DNA from: Pseudobdellovibrionaceae bacterium
Lineage (GTDB): Bacteria > Bdellovibrionota > Bdellovibrionia > Bdellovibrionales > Bdellovibrionaceae
Length of the DNA stretch: 64,000 nucleotides
Direction of reading: 5' to 3'
Assembly (NCBI GenBank): GCA_022843825.1
Contig: JALHMX010000016.1
Coordinates: 1 to 64,000, forward strand
A program made the position numbers and the translations under genes. The notes under the pieces are model-generated. The model made no database searches, was not told the origin of the DNA, and saw only the letters and a program-made list of their open reading frames with translations. Of this stretch, positions 1-9,252 are shown piece by piece (the first letter of the stretch is position 1; each line of letters begins with the position of its first letter).

Positions 1-133
1 CAATTGCAAGCCAAGCATACGCATTAAAGTAGACTTAATGCGCGTTCAAATCCGGATAAGTAAAGAATGATCCGTAAATCCAATATCTTAAGGAGAGGTT
101 AGGGATTGCTTTGCACCTTGTAAGGGATCAGTT
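1..133. other. left-edge segment, no gene assigned
   Basis: The segment holds no complete gene. A plus-strand frame is open from base 2 to a TGA at 68-70 (22 codons) and could be the tail of a gene lying mostly outside the window, but it is too short to identify. An 8-bp inverted repeat (CGCATTAA at 20-27, TTAATGCG at 35-42, 7-base loop) lies inside that frame and has no T tract, so I do not call it a terminator. Confidence 0.3.
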
Positions 134-718
134 TCAGAAATTCAGTTTTACCGTTGCACTAGGCCCTGTGATTGTCATTAATTGAGGTTGATTTTCGATC
201 TGCGTGGTGGGAATAGGAAATTCAACCGTATAGGCTGAAGAGAATCGATTATGGTAAGGATACAAGACCTGTAAAGTAGCCAACGGGGTTTTTACTTTAA
301 CCACACGGCCCTCATAGCGTTGACCTGCAACATCTAAATAAATTCTCCATAGCGGTTTCAGTGAAGTTAAATTATTATGGGCTCGCTCAGGAGTATAGAA
401 ACTCATGAAATACTCAGACTTTGTTGCCAAATCTTTTTCAGATTTAATTTTTTCATTCTGGTAATTCGTTTTATCCCACTCATAGATTTGCGCGGATCGA
501 GCTAATACAGCTTCACTCATCTGAGTATCAATTTTAGTAACAGATACGTTAAGTTGGTTGTAAATACCCTTATAGGACTCAATATTGCGAGTTTTAAGGT
601 CGACAATTTTTTCATAGTCATAAACTTGTATTGGCGGTACTCCGTCGCGAACTACGGTTTGTATTGAACAGGAATACATAAAAGATATAACGGAGAAAAT
701 AAGTAAAAACTTGTTCAT
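134..718 (-). CDS. hypothetical lipoprotein
   Basis: I do not recognise this 194-residue protein. It begins with a short basic start (MNK), a hydrophobic stretch and a lipobox ending MYSC, so Cys17 is the likely lipidated residue. The mature part is soluble-looking, with a charged, probably helical stretch around residues 45-100 and a more beta-rich C-terminal half. Its start lies 4 bases beyond the stop of the upstream hydrolase gene on the same strand, so it probably ends the nadB-hydrolase-lipoprotein unit. An envelope location is inferred from the signal; no function can be assigned. Confidence 0.7.
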   Translation of the reverse strand: MNKFLLIFSVISFMYSCSIQTVVRDGVPPIQVYDYEKIVDLKTRNIESYKGIYNQLNVSVTKIDTQMSEAVLARSAQIYEWDKTNYQNEKIKSEKDLATKSEYFMSFYTPERAHNNLTSLKPLWRIYLDVAGQRYEGRVVKVKTPLATLQVLYPYHNRFSSAYTVEFPIPTTQIENQPQLMTITGPSATVKLNF

Positions 719-722
719 TTTC

Positions 723-1595
723 TTATTTTATATAAGGTAAACAATATTCCGCAACTGATTTGAAGACTTCTTCTCGGCAGGTGTCATTAAAAAGTTCATG
801 TTTGGCCCCATTGATAATTTTTAATTTTTTTTCTTGTGTTCCTAAGGCTTCAAAGAAAGTGATTGCAGCCTTAGTAGACACAATGGGGTCACTATCTGAC
901 ATAGTTAGATAGGTGGGCAGGTGAATCTCCTGGGCCCGCGTCAGCATATTATGGCTTTCTCGATTCATTCCTAAGAACACTGCAGGCGAAATCTTGCTAT
1001 GGCGGTAAGTATCCTTTTCGTATTCTTTGATAATTTCGATTTCTCGAGTAAGATATTCGTATTTAATTTCATTACTTAATGTCAGTTTGGGGACAAACTG
1101 TTGAATTAAGCCTGCTGCAGACTCTTTCCAAGGCGGAATGGGAATGTCCAATCCAAACAAGGGTGCGCTTAATATTTGGGCCTTAAATTCAGAGTATTTG
1201 TTTTGCACTAATGCGCAAGTTTGGACCAGGGCTCCCATGGAGTGAGCGAGCGCAAAAACTGGTCGATTACCCCTAAAAGGTAGACTTAAAGCTTCTTGAA
1301 CAAATAGCTCATAGTCCGAGACATAATTATTAAAATCTTTAGCGTAGCCCCTTTGTCCATCAGATTTGCCGTGCCCACGCATATCCCAGGCAATAAAATT
1401 AAGATTAAGGTGTTGGGACACTCCATGAATAAAACGCAAATAACATTCCGAATGTTCGGCTTGCCCATGAGTAATAAGGATGGTGGCTTCTGCTTGTGGA
1501 TTCTCCCAAGTTTGCAAAAAAAGTTTAGTATCGTCAGAGCCCTTAAAAAATTTTTCAGCTCGATTTAACGATGGATGCGCATTTGTACGTGACAT
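723..1595 (-). CDS. alpha/beta hydrolase, monoacylglycerol lipase-like (serine aminopeptidase S33 type)
   Basis: This 290-residue cytoplasmic-type enzyme (no signal peptide) has the alpha/beta hydrolase pattern. The oxyanion region ITHGQAEHS is near residue 43, DMRGHGKS near 71, the nucleophile elbow AHSMGA near 117, an acid in DSDP near 233 and the catalytic His in GAKHELF near 265. This matches the lysophospholipase/monoglyceride lipase group, so hydrolysis of acylglycerols or lysophospholipids is likely, but the substrate is inferred. It lies 2 bases downstream of nadB and 4 bases upstream of a lipoprotein gene on the same strand. The family assignment is firm and the substrate is not. Confidence 0.85.
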   Translation of the reverse strand: MSRTNAHPSLNRAEKFFKGSDDTKLFLQTWENPQAEATILITHGQAEHSECYLRFIHGVSQHLNLNFIAWDMRGHGKSDGQRGYAKDFNNYVSDYELFVQEALSLPFRGNRPVFALAHSMGALVQTCALVQNKYSEFKAQILSAPLFGLDIPIPPWKESAAGLIQQFVPKLTLSNEIKYEYLTREIEIIKEYEKDTYRHSKISPAVFLGMNRESHNMLTRAQEIHLPTYLTMSDSDPIVSTKAAITFFEALGTQEKKLKIINGAKHELFNDTCREEVFKSVAEYCLPYIK

Positions 1596-1597
1596 AA

Positions 1598-3223
1598 TTA
1601 TAAGATACCTCGAAGTAAAATAGTATTCTGAGTTACATTGGAATCAGGCGGAGTACTTTCTGAAGGGTAATCTAAAGAATAGTGAATTCCAATGGATTTT
1701 TGGCGTTTTAAAGCGCATTTTACGGTCAAATCTGCAACTACTGCAATATTTCTTAGTTCAATAATGTCGCTATGGATTTTCATATTCGAATAATATTCTT
1801 TTACTTCGTTTAAAATGTTTTGGAGTCGATGCTGTGCGCGTTTCAGTCTTTTAGTTGAGCGCACGATACCTACATAATTCCACATTAAGCGTCGAATCTC
1901 ATCCCACATATGAGTGATGACAATCATCTCATCGGAATTAGTTTCTTCGGGCTCTTTCCAGGGGGCTGCTGGTTTCGTAGAAGCGAACTCTTCTACTGTT
2001 TCATTCCAGTTTTTTTTAATGTCTATAGTCGCGTTGTGGGACATGGCTAAGCACTCCAACAGTGAATTGGACGCTAAACGATTAGCCCCATGAAGTCCGG
2101 TGCAGGCCACTTCCCCAATAGCATAAAGCCCCGCAATGTCGGTAACTCCGTGGATATTCGTCAGTATGCCTCCGCAAAGGTAGTGAGCGGCTGGAACCAC
2201 AGGTAAGGGTTGCTGAGTGATATCAATGCCGTACTCTAAACATCTTGAGTAGATCGTAGGGAAATGTGATTTAATAAAGCTGGCGGGTTTATGAGTGATG
2301 TCTAGATAAACACAGGGTGCTGCTGTTTTTTTCATTTCAGCGTCGATACTACGGGCAACTACGTCTCGAGGAGCTAACGAGCCCATAGGATGATACTTCT
2401 TCATAAATTTTTCACCTTCGGCTGTAATCAGCTCGGCGCCTTCGCCGCGCATAGCTTCAGTAATCAAAAAGTTTCGTGATTCTTTGTGATAGAGACAGGT
2501 AGGGTGAAACTGCATAAACTCAAGATTTGCTATGCGAGCGCCTGAGCGATAGGCCATGGCAATCCCGTCACCTGTAGCACCGCTCCAGTTGGATGTGTAT
2601 AAGTAGACCTTTCCCGCGCCGCCCGTGGCCAGAACAGTATTTTTTGCAGAAAAAATTTGAACATGTCCGGTCAGCTTGTTTAAAGCGTATACGCCAACCA
2701 CACGGGTTTTTCCAATAAAGTGGGGATCAGTTTGTTTATTAACAATGAGATCAATGGCGAACATATTCTCGAAAATTTGAATTTGGGGCATTTCAGCTAA
2801 CTTTTTTAAAAGTTTTCGTTGAATTTCTGCACCGGTTTGATCTTCAAAGTGCACAATTCGACGTTCTGAATGGCCCCCTTCGCGCGTAACATCTGCATCA
2901 AATTGTACCCCCCAGTTTTGAAGGTCTTTAATGCGATCAGGCGCTTGAAAAACAACATTTCGCACCGCTTCAAGGTCGTTGAGGCCAGCCCCTGCAGACA
3001 GAGTGTCCGCAATGTGTGATTCAAAACTGTCACTCGATGACGTTACTGCAGCCACGCCACCTTGAGCCATGGCACTGTTAGCCGACTGCAAAACGTCTTT
3101 AGTAATAAGAGTGATTTTCAGATTTTCAGACTTAAACTCTTCGGCTGTCTTAAGTGCCATACTGATTGCGGCCAGCCCGGATCCAATAATTAAAATATCA
3201 CTCTCAATGGTTTGTTTATTCAT
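1598..3223 (-). CDS. nadB: L-aspartate oxidase
   Basis: NadB oxidises L-aspartate to iminoaspartate, the first step of de novo NAD synthesis, with FAD as cofactor. The 541-residue length is normal. The N-terminal dinucleotide fold IIGSGLAAI is at about residue 11. The fumarate-reductase-like core follows: HPTCLYH, ITEAMRGEGA, PRDVVAR and HYLCGGI, then GANRLASNSLLE, and the helical C-terminal domain of flavoprotein subunits. The partner NadA is not in the window, but nadC lies at 51.7-52.5 kb. The gene is divergent from the sensor kinase-like gene at 3311. Confidence 0.95.
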   Translation of the reverse strand: MNKQTIESDILIIGSGLAAISMALKTAEEFKSENLKITLITKDVLQSANSAMAQGGVAAVTSSSDSFESHIADTLSAGAGLNDLEAVRNVVFQAPDRIKDLQNWGVQFDADVTREGGHSERRIVHFEDQTGAEIQRKLLKKLAEMPQIQIFENMFAIDLIVNKQTDPHFIGKTRVVGVYALNKLTGHVQIFSAKNTVLATGGAGKVYLYTSNWSGATGDGIAMAYRSGARIANLEFMQFHPTCLYHKESRNFLITEAMRGEGAELITAEGEKFMKKYHPMGSLAPRDVVARSIDAEMKKTAAPCVYLDITHKPASFIKSHFPTIYSRCLEYGIDITQQPLPVVPAAHYLCGGILTNIHGVTDIAGLYAIGEVACTGLHGANRLASNSLLECLAMSHNATIDIKKNWNETVEEFASTKPAAPWKEPEETNSDEMIVITHMWDEIRRLMWNYVGIVRSTKRLKRAQHRLQNILNEVKEYYSNMKIHSDIIELRNIAVVADLTVKCALKRQKSIGIHYSLDYPSESTPPDSNVTQNTILLRGIL

Positions 3224-3267
3224 CTCTTCAAAATAGGCAAATACTTCAAAAAAATCAAACTGATAAG

Positions 3268-3297
3268 TTGATTCTCGAATAAAAACAAAACTACAAT
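3268..3297 (+). promoter_or_regulatory. possible sigma70-type promoter for the 3311-14458 operon
   Basis: TTGATT at 3268-3273 and TACAAT at 3292-3297 are separated by 18 bases in the 87-base gap between divergent genes. The predicted transcript would start only a few bases before the ATG at 3311, so the leader would be very short. It is a consensus-like match only, with no other support. Confidence 0.3.
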
Positions 3298-3310
3298 AAA
3301 AGAAGCAAGG

Positions 3311-5104
3311 ATGCAGCAGTTAATGAAGTTAAGAAACGTATACGCAATAGTTGGTGTAATTGTATTTATTCTGATTTTTGTCGTTTGGAAACTAAATGAT
3401 TATTATAAGCATGAGCGATCTGCTTTGGTGCAGAATCAGATTCATCAACAAACTCTCAATCTTAAGACGACTATATCCAGCCAGTTATCTCAGCTTAAAA
3501 ACACTATTTCATCTTATCAGGGAAGAATTGATGAAAGTAAAATAAATTGGGTACAACTAAGTCCATTTTATGCATTGGTGCAGTTGGAAATTTCAACTCA
3601 AGGCAATTACAAAATTAAAAATTTGTATGTAAGGTCAGGAACACCTGCAGCCAATTGGTCCGCAGATTATGTTCAAAAGGCATTGGCCTACAGTCGTTTT
3701 TCTAATAAAGATATTCATGCTCAACTTTTTCAGAATAAGCAGGGAGGCAAATTTTTATCCTTGATTTTTTCTGATGCCAAGATACAAAATTCACGTCAAG
3801 CGGTCGCACTCATTGGAGAAGCATCATATTTCCAAAAATACTTTGATGCCCTTAGAAATAGAAGAGCCTCGAATGTTTTGCTGACCAACGATTCTATTGT
3901 CGTAAGCCACACGCAGTCAGACTACATAGCAACGAGAACACAAGAAAGCCAGCTCAGTGATAAAAAATACCTTATAGATAAAGACCAAATAAGGGCGTCG
4001 AACTTATCGATCATATCTTACTCCCCAAAACTTGTGGGTAAAGAATTAATTTATATACCCATGTTCGTTTTATTTTTTGTATTTGGTTTTGCCTTAATTT
4101 TAATTGGATTATTATTTTATGCATTAAAGCCGTTACGCAATGAGCATCGTAAAGGGGAAATTTTTAAGAGGGTTTTCGAAGAGGTGCGAAAAGAGCCGAA
4201 GTCGCTACCAGTGGACAAGGCGATAGCCGAGAACAGACTTGATGTAACGGTGGCTCCCATTGACCGGGCTAATTTCATGTTAGATGAAGAAGAGGAGTTG
4301 ACGACAGTTCAACTGGACAAAATAACCCCACAAGATCTAGTTAATAAAGGTCTGCAAACTTTATCTTTAGCAGAAGTCGTAGATTTGGCTTTGGAGTCAC
4401 TTAAGGAAAAAATTTCGGCGAATGGCGCAGCGATTGAAAAACAATATGGATCGTATCTCAAGCATAAAGTAGATGCAGAGCGTTTTCAGCGAGCCATTGA
4501 GAATATAATTTCCAATTCAATAGAAGCACAAGCCAAGAATATCACGATAAATATTTATGATATTCAGGGACTGAGTAATCAGGTTACGAATATTGACATC
4601 ATAGATGATGGACATGGCGTTGAGCCGGGGATAACAGATAAAATTTGGCAACCGTTCTACGGAACCAAAGACAAACGACTACATAAAGGCTTGGGTCTAC
4701 CCGAAACAGTAAGTATAGTTCAACGTTATGGTGGAGATATTAAAATTATTGAAAACCAACCGCGAGGGTCAATATTTAGAATTGAAATGGATATGGAGGC
4801 CCGCGGTCAAACAAATGAGGTAACAAATATTTCACCACCGATTGAAATTATCGACCAAGAAACTGAAATTGATATTGATGCCATTCTTAAGTTGGATGAC
4901 TCTGATGATGAACCAACAGCGGTGGGTGAAAATACGACTGTGGCACCAATGCCTTCCATTGATCTGGATAAAGAGTACAAAACAAAGCAGTATAAAATTG
5001 ATCAGCACATAGATATTTTAGAAAATCCTGATATTCATTTTTCTAAGCCAGAGAAAAAATTTGATCATTTGGAAGTAAAAGTAAGAAAGCCGCAAAAGTT
5101 ATGA
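3311..5104 (+). CDS. membrane sensor protein with histidine-kinase-type ATPase domain, no clear H-box
   Basis: The 597-residue protein has a transmembrane segment at about 11-27, an extracytoplasmic sensing region to about 245 and a second membrane segment at about 247-272. A GHKL ATPase domain lies at about 385-495. The ATP-site motifs are intact: N-box ENIISNSIEA (N402), DDGHG at 432-436, PFYGTK at 448-453 and GLGLPE at 460-465. I see no HisKA H-box in front of the ATPase domain, where a dimerisation helix carrying a His-Glu pair would be expected. An acidic low-complexity tail follows residue 500. The gene overlaps the next one by 4 bases. It may be an atypical kinase or an ATP-binding scaffold. 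Confidence 0.8.
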   Translation: MQQLMKLRNVYAIVGVIVFILIFVVWKLNDYYKHERSALVQNQIHQQTLNLKTTISSQLSQLKNTISSYQGRIDESKINWVQLSPFYALVQLEISTQGNYKIKNLYVRSGTPAANWSADYVQKALAYSRFSNKDIHAQLFQNKQGGKFLSLIFSDAKIQNSRQAVALIGEASYFQKYFDALRNRRASNVLLTNDSIVVSHTQSDYIATRTQESQLSDKKYLIDKDQIRASNLSIISYSPKLVGKELIYIPMFVLFFVFGFALILIGLLFYALKPLRNEHRKGEIFKRVFEEVRKEPKSLPVDKAIAENRLDVTVAPIDRANFMLDEEEELTTVQLDKITPQDLVNKGLQTLSLAEVVDLALESLKEKISANGAAIEKQYGSYLKHKVDAERFQRAIENIISNSIEAQAKNITINIYDIQGLSNQVTNIDIIDDGHGVEPGITDKIWQPFYGTKDKRLHKGLGLPETVSIVQRYGGDIKIIENQPRGSIFRIEMDMEARGQTNEVTNISPPIEIIDQETEIDIDAILKLDDSDDEPTAVGENTTVAPMPSIDLDKEYKTKQYKIDQHIDILENPDIHFSKPEKKFDHLEVKVRKPQKL

Positions 5105-6558
5105 ATATACAAGAAGTGGCATCAGATTTCTTTATAGCTATTTTTTCTCAGGATGTAGAGTTCGGAGTCCAGCTTAAATTAAACTTAAAAAATAAAAATT
5201 ATCAGGTAGACCTTTTTTCTAATCACGAGGATTTATACGACCGCTTCGAAAAAAATCCTTTTCATATTGTCATACTAGACGTGGCCACATTGATTATACC
5301 TGTTCATGAGTTCTTCGCTAAAATTCTTAGCATTTCAAATGAAACGCGTCTTTTGGTTGTTAGCCCAGCGCAGAATATGAATTCATTTGCGAAATACAAT
5401 GAATATAACTTGTGTGGAGTATTTGCACATGAAGATGAAAATAAGGCTTCATATATTTTGAATGCTTGTGACTTGTTGGTGGAGATTTTGTACCGTGTTT
5501 ATCAAAATGAACATCTTTACGACTTGTATGAAACGGCACAAAAGCAGTACGAAGAGACGCAGCTCACTTTACAAAATGAAAGATCTAGTCCCAAAGTGCG
5601 CCCATATCAATTGCGTATTTCTGAGTATAAATCTTGCGCGTCCAAGGAAGAACTTCTAGATACTTTTTATAAACAAACTGATCAACAGAGTTGGGTGTAT
5701 TTAAAGTATATTGCTACAATAGAAACTTTTATCAGCGTTTCTCAACACGAAGCTCCAGACAGCTGGGTAGAGGGGCTTTCGTTCAAGGTACCTGGGCAGG
5801 ATAAAGAATTTCTATCGCAAATTTTTCAGGGTCAATTGCCAGCGGCATTTGAGAACTATTTGTTAGGAAAATTTAACGTCAGTCAAATCAAATTCATCCC
5901 TTTAATAATTAAAAATCAAATTGAAGGTTTGATGATTTCTCCACAGGATATTACACCTGAAGCGGCAGAAGATTTTTCATTGATGGGTTTAGTCTACACC
6001 AACTTAATGTATGAATCTCAGCCTAAATACATGGATGTCGAGGATCAGTTGACGGGCTTTTACAACCAACTTTTTTATAAGCGAATTTTAGATAAAGAAG
6101 TTGATCGCTCTAAAAGAACTATGTCTCCACTATCACTGCTTAAGGTAAATATAGACAAATTTATAGAAATAGAGACGACTTTAGGAAGAGCAACAACTGA
6201 CGAAATCATAAAAAAAATTGCAGATATTATTAAACAGACAAGTCGATTGCCAGATCATCTATGCAGAACAACAGAAAGCGAATTCGCTCTTGTTCTTGTT
6301 AATTGTGATCGCAAAGGGGCCGTCATTCGTGCAGAGCGCTTGCGTGAGGCGCTCAATAAAGAAAACTATTCAATGATGGGCATACGGGTTTCAGTAAGTC
6401 AGGGGATTAGTGAGTATCCTACCTTGGTGTCAACGGCAGATGATCTTAATACATCCGCCGAACAGGCCATGAAGTTTATTGCGGCTAAAGGTGGAGATAA
6501 AATTTGTTTGTCTAAAGCCAGTCCCCAACATCAACCAGATTTTTTGGTGACTGAATGA
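5101..6558 (+). CDS. REC-like / degenerate GGDEF domain protein
   Basis: This 485-residue protein starts with a receiver-like fold in which D60 (HIVILD) sits at the phospho-acceptor position. A middle region (about 160-300) resembles a GAF-type sensor domain. A GGDEF-type domain follows from about 314 with the usual entry DQLTGFYN. The signature itself reads TESEF at 391-395 instead of GGDEF, so diguanylate cyclase activity is unlikely; nucleotide binding or protein interaction is more plausible. Overlaps on both sides (4 bases each) tie it to the kinase-like gene and to alr, suggesting it is the cognate partner of the former. Confidence 0.8.
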   Translation: MNIQEVASDFFIAIFSQDVEFGVQLKLNLKNKNYQVDLFSNHEDLYDRFEKNPFHIVILDVATLIIPVHEFFAKILSISNETRLLVVSPAQNMNSFAKYNEYNLCGVFAHEDENKASYILNACDLLVEILYRVYQNEHLYDLYETAQKQYEETQLTLQNERSSPKVRPYQLRISEYKSCASKEELLDTFYKQTDQQSWVYLKYIATIETFISVSQHEAPDSWVEGLSFKVPGQDKEFLSQIFQGQLPAAFENYLLGKFNVSQIKFIPLIIKNQIEGLMISPQDITPEAAEDFSLMGLVYTNLMYESQPKYMDVEDQLTGFYNQLFYKRILDKEVDRSKRTMSPLSLLKVNIDKFIEIETTLGRATTDEIIKKIADIIKQTSRLPDHLCRTTESEFALVLVNCDRKGAVIRAERLREALNKENYSMMGIRVSVSQGISEYPTLVSTADDLNTSAEQAMKFIAAKGGDKICLSKASPQHQPDFLVTE

Positions 6559-7688
6559 TTAATACTATATACCGCCCTAGTATTGCTGAAATAAATCTAA
6601 AGAATTTAGATCATAACCTTTCAGTTATAATGAATAAAGCAGGGGCTGATCGTTTTGTTTGTCCCATGATAAAAGCAGATGCCTACGGACATGGGGCTGT
6701 AGTTGTGGCAAAAAGAATTTTAAAAAATTACCAACTGCCGTTAGGTGTCGCTTTGATTGAAGAGGCCTTGCAGTTGCGTGAAGCCGGCATTCAATCTGAT
6801 ATTATAGTTTTTGGTGGATTTAATCGTGCAGGAGCGAAAAAAATTGTAGAGGCGCGATTGACTCCTGTGGTTAGCCAACGAGAACAATTAGATATTTTGG
6901 CAGAAGTTGCTCAAGAACCTTTAGACATTCATGTTAAGTTTAATACGGGTATGAATCGTCTTGGTTTTGATATAGAAGAGGCAGACTTTGTTTTGCAATT
7001 TTTAAAGAATAATGGGCGAATACAAATTAAAGGTTTAATGTCCCATTTACACTCCGCTTATTTGGCTCAACAGGAAAATTCTCAGGCCGGTCAGCAAGCG
7101 AAGAAGTTATTATATTTGGCAGAACTATTTAAATCCTTTGGAGTTGTCGTCCATTTACTTAATTCGGATGCGATTGTGAATTTGGAATTAGCCTCTGCAA
7201 TGAATATATACAAGTGGGGATTTCGCCCAGGTATAATGCTTTATGGATATGTGTCATCGGCTCAGCTTCAGCAGCAACTCAATTTAAAACCTGTAATGTC
7301 GTTAAGATCGCGTTTGCAAAGCATACGCAAAATTAAAAAAGGCGAAACCGTGTCTTACGATGCGACTTGGGAAGCCCCATGTGACTCAGTGATTGGAGTT
7401 GTCCCGATGGGATACGCTGACGGTGTTCATCGTTCATTATCTAACAGAGGCCAAATATTTATTATGCAGCAGCAAGTGCCAATCCGTGGAATAGTTTGTA
7501 TGGATTATACAATGGTCGATTTAACATCACTAGATCATTCGTTGAGTTGGTCAGAGGCGCAGGTTGAGCTTTTCGGCCCGCATCAGGGTGCAGACGTTTT
7601 TGCGCGAACGGCAGAAACTATATCCTATGAAATTTTGACCTCTGTAAGTTCTAGGATTCCCAGAAGCTATGTAGAGGCGTGGACATGA
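6555..7688 (+). CDS. alr: alanine racemase
   Basis: Alr interconverts L- and D-alanine with PLP and supplies D-Ala for murein. The 377-residue length is typical. The PLP lysine is K40 in the motif KADAYGHG, and the second catalytic residue is Y268 in VSYDATW. Other family blocks are NTGMNRLGF, MSHLHSA, RPGIMLYGY, MGYADG and CMDYTMVD. It starts 4 bases inside the GGDEF-like gene, and its TGA overlaps the mlaE ATG, so it is translated in the middle of this operon. The placement couples D-alanine supply to envelope genes. Confidence 0.95.
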   Translation: MINTIYRPSIAEINLKNLDHNLSVIMNKAGADRFVCPMIKADAYGHGAVVVAKRILKNYQLPLGVALIEEALQLREAGIQSDIIVFGGFNRAGAKKIVEARLTPVVSQREQLDILAEVAQEPLDIHVKFNTGMNRLGFDIEEADFVLQFLKNNGRIQIKGLMSHLHSAYLAQQENSQAGQQAKKLLYLAELFKSFGVVVHLLNSDAIVNLELASAMNIYKWGFRPGIMLYGYVSSAQLQQQLNLKPVMSLRSRLQSIRKIKKGETVSYDATWEAPCDSVIGVVPMGYADGVHRSLSNRGQIFIMQQQVPIRGIVCMDYTMVDLTSLDHSLSWSEAQVELFGPHQGADVFARTAETISYEILTSVSSRIPRSYVEAWT

Positions 7689-8482
7689 AAGCAATAAGCA
7701 ACTTATTAAACAAAATTCAAAAATCAATTTTTAGTGTAGGTGAAGTTGTTGTATTTGCATGGCGTAGCTTAGTTCTCATTTTTCAACCACCGTATCGATT
7801 TACAGAAATTATGCGACATATGGAGTTTGTAGGTAACCAATCAGTTGGGATTATTACATTAACCAGTATTTTTACAGGCCTAGCGTTGTCATTTCAAATA
7901 TATTTGGGATTTAAATTAGTTAATGCGACGAACTTGGTAGGCCCCATTGTTGCCATGGGTATCACTCGAGAGCTAGGACCAGTTCTAACTGGTCTCATCG
8001 TGGCCGCGCGGGCTGGCGGAGCTATGGCCGCACGCTTGGGTACAATGCGAGTGAATGAACAAATCGATGCGCTGGATGTTATGGGGGTCAATACTAAGCA
8101 ATACTTAGTGGCTCCCCGAATAGTCGCCGCCGCGATTTGCATGCCTTTGTTAACGGCGCTCTTCGATTTTATGGCGATGTTTGGCTCATGGATTTTATGT
8201 ATTAAAATCGTCGGACTAGATCAGGCTATTTTCTTTGAGAAAATACGCCAAACCGTCGAGGTCTACCATATTAATGAGGGTTTATTTAAGGCGTTTATTT
8301 TTGGAATTATTTTTTCGGTTATTTGTACCTACCGTGGGTTTAATACTACAGGAGGCGCAAAAGGAGTGGGTGAAGCCACGAACAAGGGAGTTGTTAACAG
8401 TATGGTGGGGATTATTATATTGGATTACTTCCTTATGAATTTGATTCGTATTTTTTACCTTATGACAGGGATTGGTTCATGA
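7685..8482 (+). CDS. mlaE: Mla-type ABC transporter permease
   Basis: MlaE is the membrane subunit of the MCE-domain phospholipid transporter of the Gram-negative envelope. The family core is plain: VGIITLTSIFTGLALSFQ, then TRELGPVLTGLIVAARAGGAMAA and the EQIDAL coupling region, followed by several membrane helices. A GTG at 7679 is also in frame, but I chose the ATG at 7685. It has a GAGG at 7674-7677 seven bases upstream and overlaps the alr stop as ATGA. The following mlaF start overlaps its own stop in the same way. Confidence 0.93.
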   Translation: MKAISNLLNKIQKSIFSVGEVVVFAWRSLVLIFQPPYRFTEIMRHMEFVGNQSVGIITLTSIFTGLALSFQIYLGFKLVNATNLVGPIVAMGITRELGPVLTGLIVAARAGGAMAARLGTMRVNEQIDALDVMGVNTKQYLVAPRIVAAAICMPLLTALFDFMAMFGSWILCIKIVGLDQAIFFEKIRQTVEVYHINEGLFKAFIFGIIFSVICTYRGFNTTGGAKGVGEATNKGVVNSMVGIIILDYFLMNLIRIFYLMTGIGS

Positions 8483-9252
8483 TGGATAAAATTAAAAATA
8501 ATACTTTGGCGATCCAGCTTATCAATTTGAAGAAAAGCTTTGACGCAAACAAATATGTCCTTAAGGGAATAAATTTGGAAATTCCGAAAGGAAGCCTCAC
8601 CGCTATTATCGGGTTTTCAGGAACAGGAAAAAGTGTTTTGCTAAAACACATGCTGGGGTTATATCAACCCACTTCCGGGCAAGTTAAAATTTTAGGAACA
8701 GACCTTTCAACGTTAAATGATAACGAACTGACCAAGTTTCGCTGTCGTTATGGCGTTCTGTTTCAGAGCTCAGCCCTGTTTGACGATATGACTGTATTAG
8801 AAAATGTTTGTTTTCCTCTTGAAGAGCACCGTCGCGAGTTGTCTAAAGAAGAAGTTGTGGCGATTGCCGAGAAGAAATTAATGATGGTAGGGCTTGATCC
8901 CGAACACTACAGTAAACTTCCTAGTCAAATATCTGGGGGAATGCAAAAAAGGACGGGTCTAGCTCGAGCCCTCGCCTTAGATCCAGAAATTCTGATCTAT
9001 GACGAGCCCACCACAGGTTTAGATCCCATTCTGACTGAAATGATAGATAATTTAATACTGGAGACTCACAAGTTAGGCGGGGGAACTACGTCTATAATGG
9101 TATCTCATGACCTATCCGCAGCATTTAGAATCGCGGATCATATCGTGATGTTAGACGCAGGAAACGTGTTGTTGTCGGGAACGGCAGATGATTTTTTCAA
9201 AAGTGATATTGAGTTGGTTAAAAGATTTGTTAATAAAGGGATAAAGCACTAA
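8479..9252 (+). CDS. mlaF: Mla-type ABC transporter ATPase
   Basis: MlaF is the ATPase that powers MCE lipid transport. The 257-residue protein has Walker A GFSGTGKS (near residue 46), Q-loop FQSSALF, signature SGGMQKR, Walker B ILIYDEPTTGLDP and the switch His in MVSHD. The order mlaE-mlaF-mlaD is a common arrangement outside the enterobacteria, where mlaF comes first. The start overlaps the mlaE stop, and the stop TAA shares one base with the mlaD ATG, which favours coupled translation. Confidence 0.93.
   Translation: MMDKIKNNTLAIQLINLKKSFDANKYVLKGINLEIPKGSLTAIIGFSGTGKSVLLKHMLGLYQPTSGQVKILGTDLSTLNDNELTKFRCRYGVLFQSSALFDDMTVLENVCFPLEEHRRELSKEEVVAIAEKKLMMVGLDPEHYSKLPSQISGGMQKRTGLARALALDPEILIYDEPTTGLDPILTEMIDNLILETHKLGGGTTSIMVSHDLSAAFRIADHIVMLDAGNVLLSGTADDFFKSDIELVKRFVNKGIKH

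Noticed and set aside
20-42. Inverted repeat as a terminator at the left edge
   Set aside because: It has no T tract on either strand and lies in a possible coding tail.
5101-6558. Active diguanylate cyclase
   Set aside because: The signature is TESEF, not GGDEF, so catalysis is not expected.
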